This document shows, in pieces, positions 1 through 8,993 of a DNA stretch of 15,619 nt (position 1 is its first letter; the number at the start of each line of letters is the position of its first letter). Both the position numbers and the translations under genes were made by a program. The stretch is from contig NW_006920410.1 of the NCBI RefSeq assembly GCF_000344685.1, positions 3,853,073-3,868,691 on the forward strand. Direction: 5' to 3'. This DNA comes from Gloeophyllum trabeum ATCC 11539. Taxonomy: Eukaryota > Basidiomycota > Agaricomycetes > Gloeophyllales > Gloeophyllaceae. The notes below the pieces were generated by a model. It was given only the letters and a program-made list of their open reading frames with translations, was not told where the DNA came from and made no database searches.

Positions 1-222
1 CTATTATTTGGACTATAACAATCTTATATCGCATTATCAAATCATTAATACCCTGCGGCATCACTATGTAATATGACCACTCCTCCCGCCGCATACCAAA
101 ATTGCATTGTATGATGATCCTCGTCATGGACACTACCCCGAATCGCGATGTAGATGACCATTGAGTCTCGGACCCTATTATAATATATTTTCATACAACA
201 ATAATACCATTATATCGCTCCC

Positions 223-246
223 CATTGTCATCAGAGACAATGTCTC
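223..246. repeat. Overlapping alternative small inverted repeats
   Basis: The arms cattgtc (223-229) and gacaatg (236-242) are a perfect 7-bp inverted repeat with a 6-nt loop. The segment gagac (234-238) can instead pair with gtctc (242-246) around a 3-nt loop. The two pairings share bases and exclude each other. No function is known to me, and chance is possible. Confidence 0.5.
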
Positions 247-272
247 GCTCTAAGTGGGGAGGGTGTAAGGTG

Positions 273-291
273 GGCGCCACCGAGTGGCGCC
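273..291. repeat. Perfect GC-rich hairpin, 8-bp arms
   Basis: ggcgccac (273-280) and gtggcgcc (284-291) are perfect inverse complements separated by cga. A GC-rich 8-bp stem with a 3-nt loop would be stable as RNA. It lies 27 bases after the preceding alternative inverted repeats. It could be part of an untranslated RNA or a palindromic protein-binding site; the sequence alone does not decide. Confidence 0.65.
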
Positions 292-569
292 GAGTTTGGA
301 CGTGTTTGGTTTCTGAGTGATAGATGGACGGATTGGGCAGGCGGATCGTTAGAAAACAACTACCTCTGAATCTGCTTAGCTCAATTACCTATCTTGTATC
401 TCTCGCAATAAGACGAGGTTCCGTTTATTGGTGTGTGTGTGATACAAGCTAACTGTACTGACTACGGAGATTCTACAGTGTAATACCGTCCTTGTACACG
501 AACGATCCCGGCGGCGTCAGGTTTGCAGTAATGGCAAGCGGTGGAGGAAAGGGTCGTGCTTCTTATCTA

Positions 570-595
570 CGGGGCAGGCGCCGTTGCGTGCCCCG
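570..595. repeat. Inverted repeat, 7-bp arms
   Basis: cggggca (570-576) and tgccccg (589-595) are perfect inverse complements around a 12-nt loop. It lies in the leader region of the bromodomain gene. No function can be assigned. Confidence 0.5.
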
Positions 596-960
596 GGGCG
601 ATCTAAAGGTTGCTTGGGTAGAGCACGTGTGAGGGATGACTCGGATCTGTTCTGTGAAAGGCATTCGGGTGCAGTCCCGTCTGTGATGAATTAAGCAAGA
701 TTTACATATGACTGAAAAGCACCTGAAGTGCTTTGAAACTTCCTGCTCATGTATGCACGCAATGACGGCGAGTGCTCATTCTGAATCTGAACGACGTTGT
801 TTGGCGTTGTTACTGTCCAACCTTGTGAGTTGCCACCATGCAAATAGGGATAAATACATAGAGTCTGCACCGCCACCGCCCGGCGGCACATCGTGCTCTC
901 AGTTTCCGCGTACACAACGCGTCCACTGCCATTTGCCACAATTCAGTGACCCTACCAGCC

Positions 961-3882
961 ATGCCGATCAACGCTGCCTCGAGACTTGCGCTTGAAGAGA
1001 TTATTAATGTCTTACTCAGTGCAACGGGGCCTCGAGGAAAGCGCAGGTTATGCGACATGTTTCGAGAGTTACCGGACAGAGAGGCGTGGCCGGAATATTA
1101 CGATGTGCGATGCCTTGCTTGTTCCTGTAAGATATGCTGTTGAATGTATGCAGATCATACCTCAACCCAGGAGCATGAACGGTGTTCAGGAGAAACTGAA
1201 GAAGAACTCGTACAGAAACGTGATGGACGCGTACGAGGACCTGAACCTGGTGTTTCTGAATGCCATGTACTACAACGAAGAAGGCAGTCAGATTTGGAAA
1301 GATGCGAACACTCTGAAGGTGACTTGTATTGGATTTATTACTGGGATGCAGTTCCCTGATTTCGGCATCCGCTGCTAACCTCGTAGGGTATGTTGGACAA
1401 TGAGTGGAAGCAAAGATCATCCGTTCTCCCTGTCCCGCGCGACTCTCCTCCACCCTCCTCTGCACAGAAGACTCATCAACCTGCAGCGCCTACAGCTGTA
1501 TCCACGGCTCCTGTTCCGATAGCCCCTGCCCCGACAGTCGCACCGCCGGTAGCCCCTCCTACACCCGCACCTGCGCCCGCCCCCACGCCGCAAGTCAAGC
1601 GATCCGCTTCCTCTATTCCCTCTACATCAAAGCCGGTACCTATTCTCCCTAAGTCGCCGCCACGACCGCCATCGCCGGAGATGGAGATCGATATCGGCGG
1701 GGCATCCTCAGATCATGAGCATGTGGAGGAGGTGGCGAGGGATGAACAGAGCGAGGAAATAGTGCGACAGCTCGAAAAGGGGCTTCCTCGGTGGGAAGGG
1801 TTCAGCGACGAAGGGTGGATGGCTGAAACAAATGATGTGAGTGCATTCGCTATAGCTCGCTGAGAGAAAGTGCATATTGAGTTCTTTAGGACGTATATCT
1901 GGATTTGGTTCTAGCTATCAAGAATCATAAGGACATTGTGTGAGTATAATTTCGTGGTTTACTCTACCACAGTTATCATAACCCCATTAATTGAAGTAGC
2001 GGTAATCGCCCCTCTGCGTCGCTCGAGACGCTCCCAGAAGACTGGCCTATCCCACATACGCCCTACAATGTAAGTAGTTTCCTACAGTGCACTCTACTCT
2101 AGCTAAACAGAAGCTAGTCTCCCATATCACTCAAGTTGATAGAGGTTGGAGATGTTCATGTCGCAAATGTGTGGAAGCATTGACCAAGCTGCAGAGCCGT
2201 TGCCGAATGAAAAGCTATCCTTTCAGTAAATCGTTCGACATGGACATGGAGATCCTATTCTTGAAAGGTCGTAGATGGTATGAGCCCGGTACTGAGAAGT
2301 ACGGTCATGTCTGTTTACTTCAGGTAACTGCTTCCATTCTCTTGCGCGACAGTAAAGCTGATGAAACATAGCGGCTCTATCAAGCTCTAACTTCCTCCTC
2401 CCCGCCTTCCGGTCCCCCGTATGCATCATCCACAAACTTCGCTTCCTTACGCGCCGGACCCGGAACTGCGCGGCCTCTTCACTCAAGTGACACCGAGGGT
2501 GTGCCAGGCGTCACCACCTTCCGAGTTTCCATAAAGGACAGGACTTTCGTCGACGAGGTGCATTACAAGGGATGGAGCGTCCGACTAGCGGATTGGCTCC
2601 ACATGAGCAATCCCGACGATCCCAGCAAACCAATTGTTGCACAGGTGTTCAAGTGTTGGGTGTCCGATGAAGCGTGGGTCATTTGTCTTTCGTACAGCTG
2701 CGCGGGACGTTGATTTTGAAAATTGTGTTACATCGGGTATAGCGCGAAGAAAGGAACGCCCGGGCTAACTGTATGCTGGTATAACCGGCCCGAACAGGTA
2801 CGGCATTGTTCGTATGATACGATGTAGGAGCTTCATATTCCTCAGACCATACACCCTGCCCATCGTCAGTTCTGGGAAGGCGAGGTCTTCAAGACAAGTA
2901 AGTTACCTTGTGTATTCATTTCAAGGATTTTGTACTTACAGTTACACCAGGTCATTTCGCTGACCATCCTCTGGAAGACATCATCGAGAAGATAGCTTGC
3001 CAATTTACTGCTAGGCACGTACGTGGTCGCCCACGTCCTCCCTTTTGGTACCCGGGCTGGCCGTTATACGTCTGTGATTCTCGATACAACGACCGAGACC
3101 GGCTGTTCGTGAAAATTAAAAACTGGAACTCATGTATCCCAGACGAGGTCCGCAAGAATCCGGACTTCATGCCCATATATCCGTTCGAACGCACCGTCTT
3201 TCCCCGTCGTTTCGGCAGTCCTTTCCTAAAAGGCAAAAACGTGAAGGGACCCGGTGGGATTGGCGAGAGTACGGTGAAAGGAGATGGCGAGAAAGCTGAA
3301 CCTGGGGCAAAACGGCCCCGACGTACCGGCACTCACAGCATTGTCGATCAGACGGGTCCGAATAAGGGCTTGTATGTCGGCGTGCCTGGTGCACAGACCT
3401 CGACTCCCCCTGGTTCCACCTCGCAATATCCCCAGCATTTCCAGGGGCAACATCAGGTGCAGCCGCGGCCACAGTCATCTCAGAACAGGCCGACCGAGGA
3501 CCGATCTATCATTACAGCTGCCGGAGGTTGGAGTAATCTTGCGAGTATCGCCGTACTAGAGAAGGTTCCTCCCGAGACGGGTATGTTCCCTGACCAGCTC
3601 TCCTGTACTATGCAGCGTTAACTGACAGAATCTTCGGCAGCCAAACATTTTGACCGGGATCCCGAGACGAACGAGCTTTTGTGGTTCTCCGGGGCACCCA
3701 TGAATGTTGCCCGCCCGTCGGGTCCACAGTACAGCCTTGCGTACCTGCACTTCCTTGCGAAGAAACGGAAGGCTAATCAAGCGGTGGGTACCGACGAGGA
3801 TCCCAACAAGAAGAAGAAGCCCGCCCCTAAGACTGCGACGGAGATTGTTAATGCGGTTCTGTCGGACGTTGGGAAGCCATGA
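961..3882 (+). CDS. RSC chromatin-remodelling subunit, two bromodomains plus BAH (Rsc1/Rsc2-like)
   Basis: Twelve exons: 961-1104, 1154-1318, 1387-1836, 1890-1939, 1997-2069, 2118-2144, 2195-2323, 2372-2673, 2743-2797, 2846-2897, 2951-3580, 3629-3882. The frame closes to 776 residues. Bromodomain 1 (about residues 5-105) shows WPEYYD, then IIPQP, and NAMYYNEEGS with the expected acetyl-lysine asparagine at about residue 89. A Pro/Ala-rich linker follows (about 115-185). Bromodomain 2 (about 250-352) shows LPEDW, TPYNSPISLKLIE and RRWYEPGTEKYG, where Glu replaces that asparagine. The BAH domain (about 398-541) includes GLTVCWYNRPEQ, FWEGEVFKT and HFADHPLEDIIEK. A conserved C-terminal block begins WSNLASIAVLEKVPPE and is followed by basic, nuclear-signal-like KKRK and NKKKK. 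This order is typical of Rsc1/Rsc2, which help RSC engage nucleosomes in the nucleus. Splice sites were inferred; the family call is strong. Confidence 0.9.
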
Positions 3883-4039
3883 TAAGCTTCCACCTCGTTG
3901 CTGTACCGCTGTACCCTATGAGAGCAATGATGAATTATTACAGCCAAAGAACTTGTGGGGTCCTGTCGCGGTTCATTCTGTCGCACGTTCGTCGTAGGTT
4001 AGGGGAGCAGGAGCTGAACCATTTGCTAGGTCACGTAGC
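3883..4039. other. Spacer after the bromodomain gene
   Basis: This is the 3' flank of the RSC-like gene, in a tail-to-tail arrangement with the monooxygenase gene. No gene is recognised. A cgtcgtag at about 3991-3998 could act as a 3' splice site leading in frame into the small ORF downstream (no stop between), which leaves room for an upstream exon I cannot identify. Confidence 0.45.
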
Positions 4040-4189
4040 ATGACGCTCCAGTGTAGTATATGTGCGTCGTCTTATCAGGTCTTGCACACGATCGACTGGA
4101 AGTGCGACGCGGACCTGTTGATTCTGGGCCGCCTGTCGTGCGTTAACCGCACGGACTTCTACGACTCGGACGTTCCGGAGCACCCCTAA
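4040..4189 (+). CDS. Coding-like small ORF, 49 residues, cysteine-containing
   Basis: An ATG at 4040 opens a 49-codon frame ending in TAA at 4187-4189. Codons in its second half end almost only in G or C (for example TGG AAG TGC GAC GCG GAC CTG), as in the well-supported exons nearby. The peptide starts MTLQCSICASSYQ and ends FYDSDVPEHP. Its four cysteines are at residues 5, 8, 22 and 34, starting with a CxxC pair. I do not recognise the family. An ATTAAA lies six bases after the stop. It may be a complete small protein, the last exon of a longer gene, or a remnant. The antisense frames here are interrupted. The CxxC context faintly recalls the second zinc knuckle of Elf1, but the following sequence does not match. 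Confidence 0.4.
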   Translation: MTLQCSICASSYQVLHTIDWKCDADLLILGRLSCVNRTDFYDSDVPEHP

Positions 4190-4194
4190 GCCAA

Positions 4195-4200
4195 ATTAAA
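4195..4200 (+). terminator. Possible polyadenylation signal ATTAAA
   Basis: ATTAAA lies just downstream of the small ORF stop and about 310 bases after the RSC-like gene stop. Fungal poly(A) signals are loose, so this is only suggestive. Confidence 0.25.
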
Positions 4201-4244
4201 ATACTCAGGGTATGTACGAATAGTCCGTGCAATGTACTGACGGC

Positions 4245-6509
4245 CTAAGCTGCAAGAATCTTACTGAAGTACTTTGTTATGCCTTCTCCACTCTTCACTA
4301 TCGCGCCAATGATATCGTCAGGTCGGACAATTACAGCAACCTCATCCTGAGACCCTTCCGGTCGATATGCCCTATACATGTGCGCATCACAATCCTTGAG
4401 AGCATGATCGACCTTGCTTGTCCATGTAAACTCGGTCTCTAGATCCTGTTCACGCACGGGAGTCTCTTGGGGGATGATGACAGCGGACTGCACAACTTCG
4501 GCCGGAACATTATTGAGGGCCGAGGCAAAGGAGTTGATTTTAGCCTCAGAACTAGCGAAAACCAGGACTGTATGCTGTGTGGATTTGAAATAGTCGAAGA
4601 GCCGCTTCACGGAAGGAGGGGCGGAGAGTATATCGAGAAGTGAAGGAGCATCCGGAGCTCGATCTCCAGCGCGAATATCATTCCCCTCTTGGACCCCTGG
4701 AGCAGTGTTGGACGCCGTTTCGTCTGAGACAGCTGTGGCGGTCTCGTCAAAGACAACTGGGCTCCAACGATAGTTTATGTCCAGCTGCCAAAGAGGGGCT
4801 TTGTCTGGGCGCCAGTTCCCGTAGCCAAACTTTCCCCAGGTTGCTGCAATTTGGGCATTGAGAATGGCAGTGGTGTGTTCGAGCATGACCTTGATGACCG
4901 GCGCCCGTTCTGCGGTGTAACTCGCTAAGAGCTCTGCTGAGGCTAGACCTTTGTGTGCGAGAGCAAGTCGCCATGACAAGAGCCACTTAACCCTTCACTC
5001 GTCAGCGGAATGGGAGATCGACGCGATGAGATTACTCACGGCGTCAGCAATGCCGTTGTTCAAACCCTGACAACGACCTCTTAGTCTTTCTTTGTGACAG
5101 GCATGATCGAGAGAACTCACCTGCCCTCCTGCGGGACTATGGATGTGTGCCGCGTCTGATATACCACAGTTCAATCCCAGGACCATCGTTGTAGCTGACA
5201 GAGCTTACCTCCGGCAAGGAATACCCTCCCTTTGCTGAACTCTTTCACCATCCGCATACTAGGTCTAAGAGGGTTACCGCGTTAGAAATTAGATCGGGGG
5301 CGATAGTGACAGGTGGTCCTGACTTGTAATTGGAAAAGTTGATGACCTCGACAATCTCTATGTCCCCTCGACCAGTCTGCAACTTGATCCATTCCGTCAC
5401 AGACTTGGGATTGGGTTGCAAGCCATTGGTATCGAGGTTTTGGCCACCGGCCAGTAGCCAGAAATGCTCTTTCGAAAATTCTGTCTTGCGGATCGTTATC
5501 CTGTATGAGCCAGCCATTAGTTATGTAAGGGAATGGCAGCATCCAACGTGCATTTTATTCGATATCTCGCCCCATTTGTGCCAAAACTGATGAAGGAAAC
5601 GTTGGATGAGCAATAGTAAGGAGACGGGTTGCAAAGGAGGATGTCGTACATTGCCCTCAAGGCCGCGCAGGCGGATATCAGCAAAGACAAATGAAAGATT
5701 TTCCCGGGATTCCCCATCGAGGGTCAAGCCAAGTCGTCTCCTTGTAATGCCTGGAGTTTGGAGTGAACATGAGGATATATGATGGATAGGAAGGCAGTAG
5801 CACGTTACCTTTGGCGCCGTCCGTGCCAACCAAATAACTCGCGCTATAGGATTCTGTTGACTCTTTGCCATCCGCGCTCTTTTTGACAATACTAGCGACG
5901 ACGTGATCGTCGCACTGCTCGAAGTCGCGCAGCTCCGTGCCCATTTCTACCTCCGTTCCGAATCTCGCTAAGTGTGCCCGCAAAATATCCTGGCTGAGAC
6001 TTTGGGACAAGGCCTTACATTGGAGCTTTGTGGTCGCGCCTCATGAGTGATCAACTGAAATGTCATAATGAAGTATGTGCTTACGAAGGGGCGACTGGGC
6101 GTTGCGTCGACATGAGGGAACATCCTGAATGTCTCGAGGACCCTTTCTCCACCGGGGATTTCGTAATCTACTATGACGGGTGCTTGTCCAGCAGCCTTCA
6201 AAATGTACGGTAAAACCCCCAGGAAGTGGTAAATCTCTAGTGTGCGAGGCTAAGAGAGACGATCGCTCAGGCAATGGCCAGAGAAGTTATCCAGGTTGCA
6301 CACCATGATTCCGGATGCTCTGGATGCGAGTTTGGGTACCGGCTCCTTTTCGATGATGCGGACAGGTATACTGTGTTGACGCAACACGATGGCGGTAACT
6401 AGGCCGACCGGGCCTGCACCTGCCTAAAGTACGAGTCTGGGTAAGTGATCCGTAGGGATAATATCCGTAGACCCACGATGAGAATTGGGGGTGCCTGTGA
6501 CATTGCCAT
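4245..6509 (-). CDS. FAD-dependent aromatic monooxygenase (phenol hydroxylase-like)
   Basis: Eleven exons on the minus strand: 6509-6473, 6419-6304, 6249-6085, 6013-5809, 5750-5650, 5586-5552, 5500-5324, 5264-5209, 5155-5121, 5066-5040, 4985-4245. They sum to 1695 nt and 564 residues. The start gives MAMSQAPPILIVGAGPVGL, a Rossmann GxGxxG dinucleotide-binding loop at residues 13-18. PRTLEIYHFLG follows, then the VGTDGAK segment (about 169-175). The second FAD motif is LAGDAAHIHSPAGGQ (about 295-309), followed by GLNNGIADA and LSWRLALAHKGLAS. The C-terminal 150 or so residues resemble the thioredoxin-like domain of phenol 2-monooxygenases and include AHMYRAYRPEG. The family uses FAD, NAD(P)H and O2 to hydroxylate aromatic rings; the substrate here is unknown. 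Length is normal. The intron after exon 6 appears to be GC-AG. No cluster partners are visible. Confidence 0.9.
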
Positions 6510-6572
6510 TGCTGGATATTCTAGCTCTTCTTACTGGGCGATCCGGAGCGATCATGCTCGGGGCAGTATCCA

Positions 6573-6579
6573 TTATATA
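6573..6579 (-). promoter_or_regulatory. TATA-like element of the monooxygenase gene
   Basis: TATATAA on the minus strand lies about 65 bases upstream of the chosen ATG at 6509, a plausible place for a TATA element with a short leader. It supports the start but is unproven. Confidence 0.4.
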
Positions 6580-8390
6580 CACTCCATTGGACTTGCCATG
6601 TACCTCGGTGGCAAGCATACTGTGTTTTCACATACGGGCCGCTTTGGTCGGCTCTTGAGTGCACAAATAGCTCAGAAGAAGCAGTACCGGTCGGATCGGT
6701 TGCGACTCGACGGCTGTGAGAAAACGTGAGGCGGCACCAATCTACTGTTTTGAAGAAGAGCAGTGAAGTGCGGTAAATGGGGAGCTCACTGTCACGGGCG
6801 AGTCCTTGGTGGGGATTTTGAAACGGGCATGGTTCGCTGTGGATGAACTTCCGAACTCGGGGTACTGTAATTCCAGGCCGGGACACGGTCAGCAAATTTA
6901 CGAGAGCACCCCGCTTAACGTAAAGAGTTGTTTCCTCTCTACGCCGGACAGAATGTGCTGCAGTCCAGTCGTGTTCGTAATTCGGGATACGGTCCTTGAT
7001 TTCCGCTATTCAGGTTCGTACTGAGTGAGCTTCTTAGGCGCGGACGTCCTGCAGCAAGGGGTTCCGTATGAGGACTTCTTCCATTAATTTTCTGAGTTGT
7101 TGGAGGGTACAAGTCGCTGAAATGGCGGATCTTCTGCAGGTCTCCTGAGCCACGCACGCCGCAAGCCACAAGGGACCGTGAGATCCTTCCGCCATCCACT
7201 TGCACGTGACTAACGGGGAACTGGAAACGCGTCGGGTCGCCACACCACTTGCAGAAGGACATCCATCCAGCTACATTCTCAGACTCTATTCCGCCTGGTG
7301 ACTATGGTTGCCCGGGTGTCCCTACCTGCGCAATGCATGAACAAACAGCTTATAGCGAGACTACTCGCTACGGTGGCCGGTGTCAGAACATACATTTCAA
7401 GAAATCTCCGGCCTTGTCATATCAGGCATGACACACCAACACAGCCCGGTTGTGGAAGTAGGACGTGTCAGGTGCTAGAACTTATGTCGCGAGAAGAATG
7501 ATATTGGTTCATCAATGATACCAAAATCACTGCGTGATGCGGCCTCGCTCTTCACTGTTTACCCTCTAATTGCATTGATTTGTTGCACAGTCCATACTGT
7601 AGCGCTAAGTTACCCTCTGCTAACTACACCTAAATTATAGGCCTGATGACTGCTGTCCTCCGAACGTGTCAATACCTGGCGTAATTTCCGACTCTGATTT
7701 CTATGATCGCTGACTGGATTCATACCAATGTCATGCCAGCAGACCATCACACTAGATCCCCGAGGAGGAGTGAGCGTCGTCACAGCATAGGTCTCCATAT
7801 GCAAGTACAGCGGAATGGCGAATGTGCTAAATGTGACATCAGGTACAATCAGTTAATTTCTTCGATGTCGAATAGTCAGGCCGCCTGTGTCTCACTCATA
7901 TTCAGAGTTTCTAGCCAAGCTTAACCTGCACCAAATGTTACTTGTCGCACTATGCCATATAGCAATCATTGAATAGCCCTGCGATTCCGCCGGGGACTCG
8001 AGAAGTCGGTCCTGCTCTTGTTTTGTGAGTACATCTCCATGTCATCACCTGGATTCATTCGCTACAATTTCGTAAGGACTCTGTCGACTCTGGACAGAAC
8101 ACTATGGCACAAAATCTACGACTATGCCCAGCGGAGAACAAGGTCGCCACGGATAATAAGAAGACCCTGTGGCGGGCGGGGCCTGCCGGACGTTCCTGAT
8201 TTTCTCCCGCCAGCATGCGTCTTCGGAGCCGAAGTGGCAGTGCAGCCCAACGGCTGCTCTCACTGCTACGGCTCCTCTCCTTAAGGCGTTCTCGGAGGCA
8301 ACGGGATTTCTCGCCCGACTCTAAGTAGCTGCGTATGAGACAGTCTAGTTCACACCAGACATGTCAACTAGCGGCTGACACTATCGGTAG

Positions 8391-8434
8391 CATGTCCCAG
8401 ATCCATGTGCGCTCCATACTGTCATGTCCCAGAT
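8391..8434. repeat. 12-bp direct repeat, 32-bp period
   Basis: catgtcccagat occurs at 8391-8402 and again at 8423-8434. Two identical 12-mers this close could be paired binding sites or a small duplication; no function is assigned. Confidence 0.5.
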
Positions 8435-8921
8435 TGGCTCATCCCGCATCGGACCTGGGGTGAAGTCCCTGCCAATGCCGACAGGGGGCGGTGGATAATT
8501 AAGGGCGAGCCCAAATACATCGGATCCGGTCTGCCAGCGAGTAGGCTCCCTTGTCTCGCGGCGGAACTGATTGGTATCTGCCAGTGGAGACCTTCACTGC
8601 TGCTGGTTCAAGTAGAAGAAGCTCTCCAGACATGAAAAGACGGTGCCTGCACTGGGCAATTTTCAACTGCCGCTGAGAAGGTGCAGATGGACAAGTCGGC
8701 ATCAGCGGAGCATGGCTATCACGGGTACCGAATTCCCAGTTCGCTTCTTCTGACGCCTGGCGCGCTGCTCGCGACCGTACCTGTCAGGTCTCCCGTATAT
8801 ACATGAGCAATCCACGGCATATCGGATTCTGAACGCATGCGGATGCTCCACCTCTACCTTTACCTCACCTGCAAGCGCGCTTGCCGCCACGCTCCTTCAC
8901 CATGACCTGCGGTTCGTCGTA

Positions 8922-8928
8922 TTATATG
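8922..8928 (+). promoter_or_regulatory. Possible TATA-like element of the seven-helix membrane gene
   Basis: An AT-rich ttatatg lies about 65-70 bases before the chosen ATG at 8994. The spacing mirrors the element before the monooxygenase gene. Weak evidence. Confidence 0.25.
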
Positions 8929-8993
8929 GTATCTCCGTTCCATAATACCTTCGATGAATTACTGTGTACTGACAGGTGCCAACTTAGGCCGTA

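Larger units (their letters stand above)
1..960. other. Intergenic region and leader of the bromodomain gene
   Basis: I see no convincing gene here. The first 220 bases are AT-rich and look like untranslated or spacer DNA. Small inverted repeats lie at 223-246, 273-291 and 570-595. Around 447-478 a branch-like gctaac followed by ttctacag resembles the 3' end of a fungal intron, so a spliced 5' untranslated region for the downstream gene is possible. Short open frames between 691 and 1058 on both strands show no recognisable protein and overlap each other, so I do not call them. The frame used by the downstream gene is closed by a TAG near 858, and 961 is its first ATG after that. Confidence 0.6.
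6510..8993. other. Gene-poor stretch between divergent genes, no recognised gene
   Basis: This 2.5 kb separates the starts of the monooxygenase (-) and the seven-helix membrane gene (+). Both strands carry many short open frames of 60-125 codons, but none shows a family motif and I could not chain exons into a protein. The least empty-looking pieces are 7034-7243 (-), 8018-8284 (+) with a C-terminal QPNGCSHCYG, and 8702-8890 (-). A 12-bp direct repeat occurs at 8391-8402 and 8423-8434. The stretch must contain the promoters of both flanking genes. It could also hold an unrecognised gene, a decayed gene or a non-coding RNA. No tRNA-like T-arm was seen. Confidence 0.5.

Noticed and set aside
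1016..1465. 149-codon open frame on the minus strand
   Set aside because: It lies antisense to bromodomain 1 exons and its protein shows no family features; the plus-strand exons explain the open frame.
2930..2950. Alternative acceptor at cttacag (about 2940) before the BAH exon
   Set aside because: It keeps the frame but inserts ITPG before HFADHPLED. The downstream caccag gives KTSHFADHPLED, closer to the family, although use of both sites cannot be excluded.
2952..3332. 126-codon minus-strand open frame opposite the BAH exon
   Set aside because: It is the shadow of a long GC-biased coding exon on the plus strand, with no recognisable motifs.
4040..4189. Resemblance of LQCSICASSYQ to the second zinc knuckle of transcription elongation factor Elf1
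   Set aside because: The residues after it do not match the conserved Elf1 end (the VDVYSDW region), and the first knuckle is not found upstream, so I did not name it.
7034..7243. Minus-strand peptide with GPLWLAAC, superficially like the GPLxxxWLAA stretch of Rad21/Rec8 cohesin subunits
   Set aside because: The spacing is wrong (missing residues between GPL and WLAA), the following sequence does not match, and no other cohesin exon is nearby.
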